Shown piece after piece: positions 36,379 through 47,471 of a DNA stretch of 64,000 nucleotides. The first letter of the stretch is position 1, and the number at the start of each line of letters is the position of its first letter. The translations under genes were made by a program, and so were the position numbers. Under the pieces are notes generated by a model that saw only the letters and a program-made list of their open reading frames with translations, made no database searches and was not told the origin of the DNA. Source of the stretch: Eleusine coracana subsp. coracana. Its lineage: Eukaryota > Streptophyta > Magnoliopsida > Poales > Poaceae. The stretch covers positions 7,203,501 through 7,267,500 of the forward strand of contig CM064427.1 in assembly GCA_032690845.1 (NCBI GenBank). Direction: 5' to 3'.

Positions 36379-39300
36379 CTAATCCCGCTGCACATCGACT
36401 ACTCCCAATTGCTGCCTTAGCTCAATGAATCTGACTTTGCCAAGTGCCTTCGTCAGAATATCAGCCAACTGATTTTGTGTGCTCACATGGTTGATGTTGA
36501 CGCTCCCATCCTCAACTTGATCTCTGACAAAGTGATACTTTGTATCTATATGCTTGCTCCGTTCATGATGGACTGGATTTTTGCTCAGAGCTATTGCAGA
36601 CTTGTTGTCAACTAGGAGATTCACCTTAGGAGCTTCTGTACCAAGCAGTTCACCCAACAGCCGACTGAGCCATACACCTTGACAGGCTGCACCTGCACTT
36701 GCAATGTACTCAGCCTCACATGAGGAAAGGGCAACTATTCTTTGCTTTTGTGATGCCCAGGTTACCAAGTTCATGCCAACAAAGAATGCTGAGCCACTTG
36801 TGCTCTTCCTGTCATCTATATCACCGGCCAAATCACTGTCACTGAAGCCAATTAAGATAGGTTCAGAGGTACCTGATCTTGTATATCTGCAGCCATAGTT
36901 CAATGTTCCAGCAACATACCGAAGTATCTGCTTCACTGCTGCCCAGTGACTTGCTCTTGGCATTTCCATGTACCTGCTCACAATTCCAATAGAATATGCA
37001 AGATCTGGCCTTGTGTTCACTAGGTACCTCAAGCTCCCAATCACACTCCTGTACTTTGTTGCATCCACAGGTGAAGAAGTGTCCTTCTTGCTCAGCTTCA
37101 ACTTGTTCTCCATTGGAACACTGCAGGAGTTGCACTCCTTCAGACCAGCCTGCTCAAGAATCTTCAGTGCATATGCACTCTGACAGAGTGTTGTTCCATT
37201 CTCCTTCTGTTCTACCTGAATGCCCAGATAGTAGGTGAGTAGGCCTAGGTCACTCATGCTGAAACTCTGCATCATTTGCAATTTGAATGCACTAATGCTT
37301 GCCTGACTTGGCCCTGTAATAATCAGATCATCAACATACACTCCTACAATTAGGAAATTGCCATTGTTGTCTGACCTTCTGTAAACTGCATGCTCATGAG
37401 GGTTCTTAACAAAACCAAGTTCCAGCAGCTCTTTATCAAGCCGTGCATTCCATGCCCTGGGTGCTTGACGCAGCCCATACAAAGCTTTCTTGAGTTTTAG
37501 TACCTTTCCACTCCCATTTTCAACAACAAATCCAGGAGGCTGTTGTACATATACCTCCTCCTCCAAGTCTCCATTGAGGAATGCAGATTTAACATCCATG
37601 TGATGCACTTTCCAGCCACTTTTTGCTGCCAGTGCCAATAGCAACCTTACTGTCTCAATTCTGGCCACTGGAGCAAATACTTCATCAAAGTCCACCCCCT
37701 CACGCTGAGCATATCCTTTTGCCACTAGCCTTGCTTTGTGCTTGATCACATTGCCCTCTGGGTCTTTCTTTACTTTAAATACCCATTTTAGCCCAATGGC
37801 TCGGTGACCAGATGGTAGGACTGCTAGCTCCCAGGTTCTGTTGGACTGAATTGCTTCCATTTCAGTTGTCATTGCTTTTCTCCAGCATTCTTCTGTCAGT
37901 GTTGCCTCAACACTGCCCGGCTCTTCTGCAGCAACATAACACACACCACTATACTCAAACCCATGAACTTCTTCAGTTGTGTCATTGAGACCCTGCACTG
38001 TATGGTATCTCAATGTATTTCCCTCAGAGTCCACTGTTTCTCCAGTTGGGGGTGTTACAAATTGGATGTTTGGTGCTGTCAAAGTTGGCTGTGGTGTTGA
38101 TGGCTCAGGTGACATAGCTGTGTATTCATTGCTTGGAGATTGACCAACTGAACCAGCTTGGATGGGGGAGAGTGTTGGAGCTGTCCCAGACTGCCCAACT
38201 GAATCAGCCTGCATACTGTCCGTAACTGTTCCTTGTCCGGCAATAGTATAGAACTCCACCTCTATCACTCTGTCTGTTGCCTGCCGTGCACCTTCTCCCC
38301 AGTTCCACTCACAATGTTCCTCAAACACTACATCACGAGTAATCTGCAGTTTCTTGACCACTGGATCATACACCCTGTAACCCTTAGTTCCTGCTTCATA
38401 TCCTACAAGTACCATAGGAGTTGATCTGTCAGACATCTTGTTCACTCCTGGCCCAACTCGTTTGACATGAGCCACACAACCAAATGTTCTCAAGTGTCCC
38501 ACATTGGGTTTTCTGTTGTACCACGCCTCATATGGTGTCTTTCCCTGAAGACTCTTCGTAGGCGCCCTGTTTAGCAGGTAAACTGCAGTATGAACAGCTT
38601 CTCCCCAAAATTCACTCGGCATTTTCTTGCTCTTGAGCATGCACCTTGCCATTTCTACTATGGTCTGGTTTCGACGCTCTACCACTCCATTTTGCTGTGG
38701 TGAGTAAGGTGCAGTGGTGAAATGCTTTAAGCCTTGATCATCACAGAATTCTCTAAACTGAATAGAGTTGAATTCTCCACCTCTGTCAGATCGGAATGCT
38801 CGAAGTTTTCTCCCACTCTCAGTCTCTGCAAGTGCCTTTACTTTCTTGAAACACTTGAATGCTTCATCTTTGGTTGCCAGGAGTTCCAGCCACATATACC
38901 GGCTATAATCATCTACAATCAGCAGGAAATAGTTCTTGCCACTAGGTGTACTTGGACGAATTTGTCCACACAAGTCAGTGTGCACTAGATCAAATGGAAG
39001 TTCAGCTCGGTAGTTTGCCACTTTGGGAAATGGCTGTCTGTGTTGCTTGCCCAGAGCACATCCATCACAGAACTCCTCCACTCGATCTACTAGTGGCATG
39101 CCATCCACCATGTTTTTGGACCCAAGATCACGAAGTGCTCTAAAGTTCAGATGCCCATACCTTCCATGCCACAACCAAGCCTTGTCATCCTTCATTGCTA
39201 CCAAGCAAACCGGAGTTGCTGGCTGCATTTTCAACAGATAGAGCCTGTTCTGAACACGAGGTGCTCTAGCCAAGAGAGACCGTTCCACCCCATACACATT

Positions 39301-40713
39301 GCAGAATCCATTCTCAATCACAATCTTGCAGCCACTTTCCTCTAACTGACCAAGGCTAATAATGTTGCTCTTTAACTTAGGTATGAAATAAACACTAGTG
39401 AGTACCTTGTGACCTTTATTCTTGGTCTGAATCATGATAGATCCAATGCCCTTTATCTCCACCAGAGAACCGTCGCCAAAGCGAACAGTGCCGCCCACCG
39501 ACATGTCCAATGACGCGAGCACCTCGCGGCACCCTGTCATGTGATTACTCGCACCGGTGTCGAGCACCCACGTGTTGTCCTCGCGATCAGCTGGGAACAC
39601 CTTCTTCTCGTTGAGGTGCACGACATGATGATGTGTCGTCGCCCCAACGGCCTCGACATCGCGCCGCGCCGCCACGGCGTGCACGGCGTTCACCGTGGCC
39701 AGCATCAGTGCCGGCTCTTCCGCATCAGCTTGCACATGATGTGCTTCATCTTTGCGCTCCTTCTTGGGTCGCTTGCAATCTTGTTTCTAGTGCCCATAGA
39801 TGCCACAATTGCGGCACCTACCCTTTCGCCTTGGAGTGCCCTCGGATGTCAGCTTGACGACGGGTTCCTTCTTGTCGCCGCGCACAGCGTTCTTCGACTT
39901 GGCGTGGAATGATCCACCTTGTTTCTCCCCACCGCCCGTCGCTGACGACTCTGTACCGAGCCTGTGGCGGTACTTGAAGAGCCACTCTTCCTCCGTCAGC
40001 ATAAGTTGCCCGGTCTTCTCGGTGATTGAGTCGATGTCGAACCGATCCTCAGCCGCCCTCAGCCGCCCGACCAAATCTTCCACTGTGAGTGTTTTGACAT
40101 CGAGCAGTGTCTCGATTGACACGGCGAGCTGGGTGTACTTCTTGGGAAGGACGCGCAGGATCTTCTTCACGATGCGAGTTTCTTCGACGGTTTCACCGAG
40201 CCCACGCAGGTTCTCGGCCAGGGAGTTGATGCGCAGCCCGAAGTCATCCACGAGCTCGCCATCTTTGAACCGGATGTTCTCAAACTCTTGCAGCAGGCGT
40301 TGCGCGTGTGACTCCTTGACTCGATCAGCACCTTGTCGCATGCTTTTCACCGCTGCCCACGCCTCCTCCACCGTGTCCTTCGCTCCCAGCGTCGTCCACA
40401 TCTCCTTCGGCACAGAACGCAGGAGTGCGCCCATGGCCTGCCGATCCTGGGAGCGTTTCACCTCCTTGCCGCCCGGCTCGATTACTTCCCAGATCTCCAT
40501 CGCCTCGAAGTTGCACTTCATCATCATTGCCCACTCCGAGTAATTGGAGCATGTGAGCATTGGCCACATCAGCGATCCCTGAGGAACGCCACTCGCCGCG
40601 CTGCTTGAACCTGCGTCTTCGCCCATCTCCGCCTCCTGCCGACTTCGCCTGGGAACAATGAGTTTCTTCCGAGCTGGCTCTTTCGGTGGGCTAACAGAAC
40701 CACCGTAGAACAT
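36379..40713 (-). CDS. Copia gag-pol polyprotein with one in-frame TAG
   Basis: The ATG at 40713 opens a frame of 1445 codons ending at 36379. It is interrupted only by TAG at 39787-39789, so gag is 308 residues and pol continues in the same frame. In order: gag core with NYSEWAMMMKCNFEAMEIW; zinc knuckle CRNCGIYGH-stop-KQDC, so the stop lies between the histidine and the last cysteine; protease with VLDTGASNHMTG near 39550; integrase with an HHCC region (CDGCALGKQHRQPF) and core HTDLCG, SDRGGEF, SPQQNGVVERRN; reverse transcriptase with KWVFKVKKDPEGN and YVDD near 37340; RNase H with SSCEAEYIASAGAACQ. All catalytic motifs look intact. Unless the TAG is read through, only gag is made from this copy. 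Confidence 0.93.
39787..39789 (-). other. In-frame TAG inside the gag zinc knuckle
   Basis: The only stop in the 1445-codon Copia frame. It falls between the His and the last Cys of the CCHC knuckle, at a position where the family often has an aromatic residue. It may be a simple nonsense change, or less likely a readthrough site. Confidence 0.9.
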
Positions 40714-40737
40714 ACACTAACTGGCTCTGATGCCAAT

Positions 40738-41177
40738 TGTTAGCGCCGGCTGCCGGAATTGCAGCACAGCGGCGATCTCTCAACGCACTACGACGCGCTC
40801 TAGGACGCGCGACGCCGCCGGCGCTCTTTTCCTCTCTCGCACACGAACTCAGTGGATCACAACAGAACGCGAGAGAATGGCGCTGTCCAACGTTGCAGCT
40901 TTTCCGGTCGGGCTCCGTTTCTCTTTATTCACGGGTGTTCATGGTCCACGATCTCCCCCGCCATGCGCGCTCACGCTGCGACGCACCCGCCTAACGCGCG
41001 GGAACGTTCTTCATGCAAAACATGGCGGTGAACACTTAGCCGCACCATGAACGCAGCATGGCTCTGGCCTGGGCACCACACACCTGATGTAGCTAGCTAA
41101 TTTAGGCAAGCAAACATGCACTACACATTACAAAGAACGAACAAAATATGCATGAACGTGCACGGGATTAACTAACA
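40738..41177 (-). repeat. 5' LTR of young Copia
   Basis: A 440-bp LTR next to the primer-binding site; it drives transcription toward lower coordinates. It is followed by the CATGT duplication at 41178-41182. Confidence 0.95.
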
Positions 41178-41722
41178 CATGTTTTACCAACTAAATATGC
41201 ATCGCTTCGGATCTTGAGCATGCTTGCAGACGTCGTTCTTCTCGGACCTCGGTGGTATCCTGGCTTCATGCCATTCTTATTGTCTCTCTGTTCTTGGAGT
41301 TGGGGCGTTTGATGGTGTCGGTTTTCATGCGAAAGGTGTGTGCTTATGAACTGGTATGGACGTCTGGAATTCCAACAGCTATGCGCTTGTATGCATTCTG
41401 TTTCAGTATGTGCCCATTGGGTCTTTTTTTTTTTGTGGTGTACGCCGTAATGAGAAGTTATCAGGACCGCGCGGGTCATCAGCACAACCGTCGTTGCACT
41501 TGTCGTGCTGCTCTTTTCAGTCTTCACGCCCGGCACCGCCAGGACGCGCGGGCTGATCAGCTAATGGCTGTACAGGTCATTTGACTACACGCAGGGACAC
41601 GGCAAGAGTGCACTTTTATATGCCCACGACAATACTTACAGATATATATGCCGACGGCACTGGCAGCAACGTATACAGGTTGAGCCTAAATGGATCATCT
41701 ATCTAGTTGAAAGTTATATGAA

Positions 41723-42274
41723 GGAAAACTTTTTTGAGAGATACCAAAAAATGACGGTTTCGTCCATAACACACTCACAATCATGTTTTTGTCTGAGACA
41801 TACTATGATTTTGGATATTCTCGTCTGTAGCACACTATTACTATTTAATAATTATTTTTCAACTTTTTTTTTATCTCAACGCACAATGCATATTAAAATT
41901 TGAATCTTTGCAAGAACAGACATTGTTGCATTCTCTATCATTAAAAATAGAGCTAGATTTTTTATGATTGTTCACATGATTTGCTCATTAGTTTAATATT
42001 TAATTTTTTCGAGCAAGCCATGCAAACAATAACAAAAAATATGTCTATAATTTTTTATGATAGAGAATACAACAATATATGTTTATACAAAGATTCAAAT
42101 ATCAATATATTTTGTGCATTGAGATAAAAAAAAAGTTGAAAGTAATTGTTAAATGATAATAGCGTGCCACAGACGAGGACATTCAAAATCATAGTGTGTC
42201 TCAGATAAAAACGCGATTGTGAATGTGTTGTGGATGAAACCGTTATTTCTCAGTGTCTCTCAGACAAATTTCTC
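41723..42274. mobile_element. Foldback Mutator-like MITE, nearly palindromic
   Basis: A 552-bp element in which almost the whole length is an inverted repeat. The left arm (from 41723, containing GACGGTTTCGTCCATAACAC and TTTTTGTCTGAGACATACTA) pairs with the right arm to 42274, with about 220 bp per arm and a short AT-rich centre near 41970-42030. Perfect 9-bp target duplications TTATATGAA flank it (41714-41722 and 42275-42283). It has no coding capacity. A transcript would form a long hairpin. Confidence 0.88.
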
Positions 42275-42283
42275 TTATATGAA

Positions 42284-44060
42284 AGGTAAAGAGTTTAGAG
42301 GTATTCTAGTCAAATATAAATCAAGAAGATCAAATAAATAGTCGTTGAGCTTTATAAAATTTAGAAAAATAGTAAAGATTAAGAAAACACATTGAAGCAA
42401 ATAAAATATTTTTGAAAAAAAAAATCCCATAAAAATCAGGGTGTTACAGTGTCAATTAAAATGGGACGGAGGGAGTACTGTACTGTAGCATAAGAAACAC
42501 CATCTCTCTCTCTCATAAATGATTCTATGACATGTGAATGAATTCTAAAGATATATTAGTAATAATAAAATTGTTGTTGGTGTATTTTTAATAACATTAT
42601 TATTTTAAAAAATAGCTTGGAACACTTAAGTTCTTCATTATTGTATATTAGTGATCTAAGTAATTAATCGCTACATCTTTTAACAACAACATAAAGCGGA
42701 TGCAGTACTAATCGTAAACATGCAGTACATTTCACAATGATTTCTGTTAATCATCATCCGAATATACAATGTCACAATTTAACTGATGTAATGATTTTAA
42801 TTCATAATCGCTTCTATCAACTAACTTTGTTACTAATCAAAAGTAATGTGTGACTGCGTATTCCCTTCACAAAAAGCTGCCTGGTGCAGTGTCAGTGTGT
42901 CACGGCTCACGAGCTCCTGCCGTCCAGCTAGAGAGAGAGAGCGAGTGCGCAATGGCACATGAGAGTTGAGGAGCAGCTGGGTGCGTGGAACACTAGAAGT
43001 CAAAAAGTATAACTGTCAAAGGCTGATTGGCTCAGATGTATGGATCACATCATGCACTCTATATACGCAAAAGGGGAATGATGATACATAAACAATACTA
43101 ATGAGCAGTGCACGTGTCACACATCCATTGAACAGTTCTATAATAAGGATAATGCATGCTAAACATGTGCATGCTACAAGGAGTTTTCGATCAACTGTGC
43201 CTTGCACTCTTCTGGATGAACCAAGGGATCGATCAACATATGACGCGTAATCCCTCCCACTTTTGAAACCTTCAAATCAATCTTCTCACTTGCACCCAAT
43301 CACGCCATCCATCGAAACGTCTCATGCTCACCACATGTACGGATGACTCAGCTTGAGTGTAGGTTGCATCTCTCCATTGATAACCGTAATTCATCCATGG
43401 ACCTACATATTAGAAGACAATGCAAGAAACAGCACCCCAATGTCTAATCCGATCAGGTTAGTAACAATAACATTTCGCATTTAGTGTATACAATTAAGAA
43501 GTTGAAGTTTCAGCTCAATGTCACAGTTCAGCACAAATAATTAATAAGAATATAGCTCAAGTGTTGAGATATTATAATACTTTAAGTTCCAACCGAATTA
43601 ATTGTTAGCACAAAGCATCATTATACTCTCCCTTGACCTTGTCACATCAATCAACGGTCGATCTAACAAATTACCAGTCGGCCTAACCGATTTGCTTAAA
43701 CAATTACACCGAACACTTGCGGTTATACCAACTGAAGCTGTGGCAAAACTGAACTTCATGTTTCTGCAACATCAGACGCGAACAACTATTTTCACGAACC
43801 AGCACTCTAAAATACAAGTGTCAGTTGTTCATCACTCATATTTAGCTAGACGAACTATAAGGCACATATACCTGCAACAAATTCGCTCACTGCATTATTG
43901 GAGTTGTTGAATAGTTATCATGAGCCGTTCATGAAACTAGTAATCTTTGCTCGAGTCCCAGCATCTCTGTCATCTTGCATTTTATACAGTCAACCAATAT
44001 AAAACATTGTATTGTTACAGGATTTTTAATTTAGGTCGTTACGGGCCCTGCATGCCCTTT
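42284..44060. other. Intergenic upstream of AVT copy C
   Basis: AT-rich and gene-free. Bases about 42450-42478 (AATTAAAATGGGACGGAGGGAGTA) match one terminus of a Stowaway MITE, but I found no partner terminus, so it is a truncated copy. Confidence 0.45.
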
Positions 44061-44064
44061 AGCC

Positions 44065-44072
44065 TATTTATA
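44065..44072 (+). promoter_or_regulatory. TATA-like box of AVT copy C
   Basis: CTATTTATAG lies about 130 bp upstream of the start codon at 44197 and would give a leader of roughly 100 nt. Confidence 0.5.
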
Positions 44073-44196
44073 GAGCACAGTCTCAGACTCTTCGAATATA
44101 TAGGGGGTTCTAAACATCAAATACTACTTTTACTTTATCTCTGGAAGCAAAGGCTTAGTAGTGACACAGTGTTGTAAGAGTCCAGGCCAGAGCACC

Positions 44197-45646
44197 ATGG
44201 TCACTAGTAGCACTACTGGCACTGGTTTCATCAAAACATCTTTCAATGGAATCAACGCTCTCTCAGGTTATTGGTTTACTCCATCGTTCTTAAACATGCT
44301 AATCTGATATCATTTGCGCCGCTCATGAATTGATTTCTGGCTTTCTGCTATTGCTAATGTGTATATATATTTCAGGGATTGGGATTCTATCCATTCCGTA
44401 TGCACTGTCTCAGGGAGGATGGCTGAGTCTGATCATCTTCGCAGCCATAGCGATCATCTGCTGCTACACGGGGATCTTGCTGCAGAGGTGCGCCGACTCC
44501 AGCTCAAGAATCAAGAACTACACCGACATTGGCGAGGTTGCATTCGGCCGGAAGGGCAAGGTCCTCGCAGCAGCATTCATGTACCTGGAGCTGTACCTGT
44601 CCGCGATCGACTTCTTGATCATGGAGGGCGACAACCTGGACAAGCTGTTCCCGGGAAAGAGCTTCCACATTGGCAGCCACCTCACGATCACCGGCAAGCA
44701 AGGGTTCGTGCTCCTTGCCAGCCTAATCGTGCTCCCGACGACGTGGTTCCGCAACCTGGGCAAGCTGGCTTACATCTCCCTTGGTGGAGTCCTGGCCTCC
44801 GCGGTCCTCGTCGCTGCCGTCCTTTGGGTCGGGGCGTTCGACGGCGTCGGCTTCCACGAGAGCGGCGAGCTCGTCAACTGGTATGGGCTTCCAGCAGCTA
44901 TGAGCCTGTACACCTTCTGCTTCAGCAGTCACCCCGTCATCGCTAAGATATACCTCGGCATGGAAGACCGAAAAATGTTCCCAAAGGTAAGAACCAATTC
45001 ACATTTTTATAGACAATGAGGCACCAATTTGACATGCATTCGCCATTTGGATACCAATATATAGTTTAGACTTAATTTTACGTGTGTGCGCTGGATGTAA
45101 TCATGTTCGTTCCCGTTCGTTTACATGCAGGTGTTGGTGCTGTGCTTCATCCTAACCGCCTTCGGTTACGGCATCACCGGTGTTACCGGCTACCTGATGT
45201 ACGGCGCGTCGACGCAGTCCCAAATCACGCTTAACCTGCCGCGGGGCAACCTGAGCTCCAAGATCGCCATCTACACCACACTGGTGAACCCGTTGACCAA
45301 GTATGCGCTGTTCGTCATCCCGATCGCGGACGCCATCGAGGACAGCCTCCGGGTCGCCAACAGCAGGCCAGTGAGCCTCGCCATTAGGACCGCGCTAGTC
45401 GTCGGCACTACCGTCGTTGCGCTCACCGTGCCGCTGTTCGGCTACGTCACCATGCTCACCGGCGCGCTCCTGGCAAGCTCGGTCATCATGCTGATGCCGT
45501 GCGTGTGCTACCTCAAGATCAGCTCCATGACGTCCAAGAAGCTAGGGTTCGAGCGACTTGTTTGTGTCTGTATTAGCGTGCTTGCCGTTGGGATAGCTGT
45601 TGTGGGCACGTTCGTTTCGCTGAAACATATTATTGATAACCTGTGA
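44197..45646 (+). CDS. AVT1-type vacuolar amino acid transporter, copy C (intact), 3 exons
   Basis: Amino acid/auxin permease family carrier; AVT1 members are tonoplast antiporters that load neutral amino acids into the vacuole. Exons are 44197-44266, 44376-44986 and 45131-45646, joined by GT-AG introns in phases that preserve the frame, giving 398 residues. The N-terminus MVTSSTTGTGFIKTSFNGINALSG leads into helix 1 (GIGILSIPYALSQGGW). Other family blocks are YTDIGEVAFGRKGK, YLELYLSAIDFLIMEGDNLDKLFP, SLYTFCFSSHPVIAKIYLGM, GYGITGVTGYLMYG and IYTTLVNPLTKYALF. About 11 hydrophobic segments are visible. It is the only undamaged member of the tandem cluster and is much more GC-rich than copy A, which may reflect different base-composition history. 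A non-LTR element inserted 39 bp downstream of its stop codon. The exact AVT1 subgroup is uncertain. Confidence 0.9.
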
Positions 45647-45685
45647 AATGTCAGCCAGCATGTACAATTATATTGTTGTGAGATG

Positions 45686-47454
45686 GAGTTTTTTTCCGCA
45701 TCTTCCTCCGCGTTGCTCTCTCCCGAGCGACTCGGGGGCGACCAACCCTAGCCGCCGCCAGCCCTCTCCTCACCTCCCCCTGCCGCGCCGCCGCCGGAGC
45801 AAGCTGACGCCAACCCGCGCAGTAAGCAATGACGGCGGCGGTGAGGGACTTGCGTGGATTTGGTCCAGATGCAGCTGGCATGGTGGTGCGGCATGGAGGA
45901 GGCCATTGGTTGGCCTTCTTCGGGAAGGAGAAGCAAATCCAGCCAGCGGAAGGTCGGATCCGTCGACGTCCCAGCTGGATTTGGTCGAGATTTGCCTGTG
46001 GAAGGTTGCTGCGGCGGTGAAGGACGACGGCGGTTCGTGACGTTGGCGAGAGACGACTGCGTGTGGCGGCTGAGATGAGATGGCTTCCACGCAGGCGGGT
46101 GGCCTCTATGCGCGGCCGCCGGCTCCTCGCTCACAGGGGGGTGGCCGTGGCTGGAGGGCTGGATCTGTCGTTGGGCGACGCTGCGTGCACGGGGTTGGAG
46201 GCGGCATGATGGCCGCATTGTGCGTCTGGACGCTGGTGTCAGGTGTGTCGCGCGTGTTGAGGACGGGCTCGCTCGCACGGCGGCAAGCTGGATCTCTGGT
46301 GTAGTGGCTTCAAGTATAGGCGACGGAAGCGGTGCGGTGAACGTGCACATGGACGGCGGGGGCGGCGTAGCTGGCGTGCCTCGCTAGCCAGCATGGTGCG
46401 AGGAGCTTGTGCGGGACGGTCCTGTGTGCGGACGGTCTGCGTCGGCACATGGGCATCTGGTTACTGGCCATGGCGGGTCGGTGAGTGGGACCGGAGATCG
46501 TGCATAGAGGTGATGGCGGCGGCGATTTTGGAGGTGCAGATGTGAGGTTCAGATGCACATCAATGGTGGTGTGGTGGTTGTGACAGCAGTGGTGTCTCGG
46601 TGGAGGTCGTCAGTGGTGATGTGACGATAGTGAAGGGGTCTGCGGTAGATGAGACATGCTGCTGAGACATGACGGCGATGGTGACGGAGAGGTGTTGTCA
46701 AAGTCATGACGGTGGCATGGTGGTGCGAGGGCAGCATGGTGGCTTGTGGGTTTTTACTGAGTTGGCAACGACCATATTTTTGAGTGCCGTTCTTCTCATT
46801 AGAGATGTTGTTGTAGGATCCCCACATTATTCAGCCAACCATAAGGTTTCTCCGGGTGAAAACCCAAGCTCTAGCTTGCTGGAGTGGACAACAACGATGT
46901 CATGGATGTCGTTATCTTGTTGGAGGTGTTGCCTTAGAGTTTTCTTTCCGTTCGAGTTCATCGATGTTGCTCGAAATGGCAAAGACGACCTCTTTTCTGT
47001 AGTGATGATAGTGATGCTTGGTGTTGTATCTACAACAGTGCCCCTATGTGAGGCTTTGTCATGATGAAATTGCATTTCATAATGTTTTTTATGACAGTTT
47101 GTTCGGTCAAGTCGGAACTGTTGCATCGTGATGTACGATTGGGCTTGGTGACGATGATATGTAGCGGACCGTTGTGTGAGGCGTCAAGGTGTGATGATGT
47201 CAAGTCAGGTGCTGAGACCGCTGGTGTCCAAGCTACTTATATCATTGTTAAACTTGGCAAGGATGGCATGCGATGAGCTCCACTAATGGAGCGTGTGTTT
47301 TCCTCCAGTTTGAGTTGGTTGTTTCCACCGGGCATTGAGGATTTGGTGATGTTATTATTTTTCTTTTTCTTAGTTTGTATGATTTGGTCTTGTTTCCTTT
47401 AATATGAGGCAACTTCTTGTTATATATATTTTATGTTTTCGGATTTTTAAAAAA
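45686..47454 (+). mobile_element. Non-coding non-LTR retroelement with 17-bp TSD
   Basis: A 1769-bp insertion flanked by identical 17-bp direct repeats TATATTGTTGTGAGATG (45669-45685 and 47455-47471). The 5' part is GC-rich (CCTAGCCGCCGCCAGCCC region), the middle is rich in GGTGGTG words, and the 3' part is AT-rich, ending ATGTTTTCGGATTTTTAAAAAA, a short A tail. Frames inside (45633-46040, 46669-47064) have no recognisable reverse transcriptase. Long variable target repeats plus an A tail point to LINE-type target-primed insertion, so it is probably a non-autonomous LINE derivative. It sits in the 3' flank of AVT copy C. Confidence 0.82.
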
Positions 47455-47471
47455 TATATTGTTGTGAGATG

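Larger units (their letters stand above)
35930..41177 (-). mobile_element. Young, nearly intact Ty1/Copia LTR retrotransposon
   Basis: A 5248-bp element in minus orientation with perfect CATGT target duplications (35925-35929 and 41178-41182). The LTRs are 35930-36369 and 40738-41177, 440 bp each; I count about 10 differences by eye (about 2%), nearly all transitions. The primer-binding site (TTGGCATCAGAGCCAG on the minus strand) is at about 40721-40736, and the polypurine tract (AGGGGGTGAAA) is at about 36370-36380. One continuous gag-pol frame covers the interior apart from a single TAG. It inserted into AVT copy B. Confidence 0.96.
35808..41525 (+). pseudogene. AVT1-type amino acid transporter relic, copy B, split by Copia
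   Basis: Fragments align with copies A and C. Bases 35808-35929 match exon 2 (TATCCTGATATGGG, then ATATTAGAAGGTGACAAC and AACCAAGCAAGGGTTT), with an internal deletion that removes the GELAFGRKG...AIDF segment. The Copia element 35930-41177 interrupts it. Exon 2 resumes at about 41183 (CTTCGGATCTTGAGCATGCT, TTTGATGGTGTCGGTTTTCATG, CCAACAGCTATGCGCTTGTA), and 41460-41525 match exon 3 (ATCAGGAC..GC.GGTCATCAGCACAACC). The N-terminus, exon borders and most of exon 3 are missing, and the fragments carry frameshifts. It is a dead middle member of the tandem cluster. Confidence 0.8.

Noticed and set aside
36379..39735. Pol as a separate gene with its own start near 39735
   Set aside because: The codon at 39735 is GTG and the frame is continuous with gag across a single TAG, so it is one gag-pol unit.
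45633..46350. Frames of 135-200 codons downstream of AVT copy C
   Set aside because: They lie inside the non-coding retroelement flanked by 17-bp repeats and show no reverse transcriptase or other domain.
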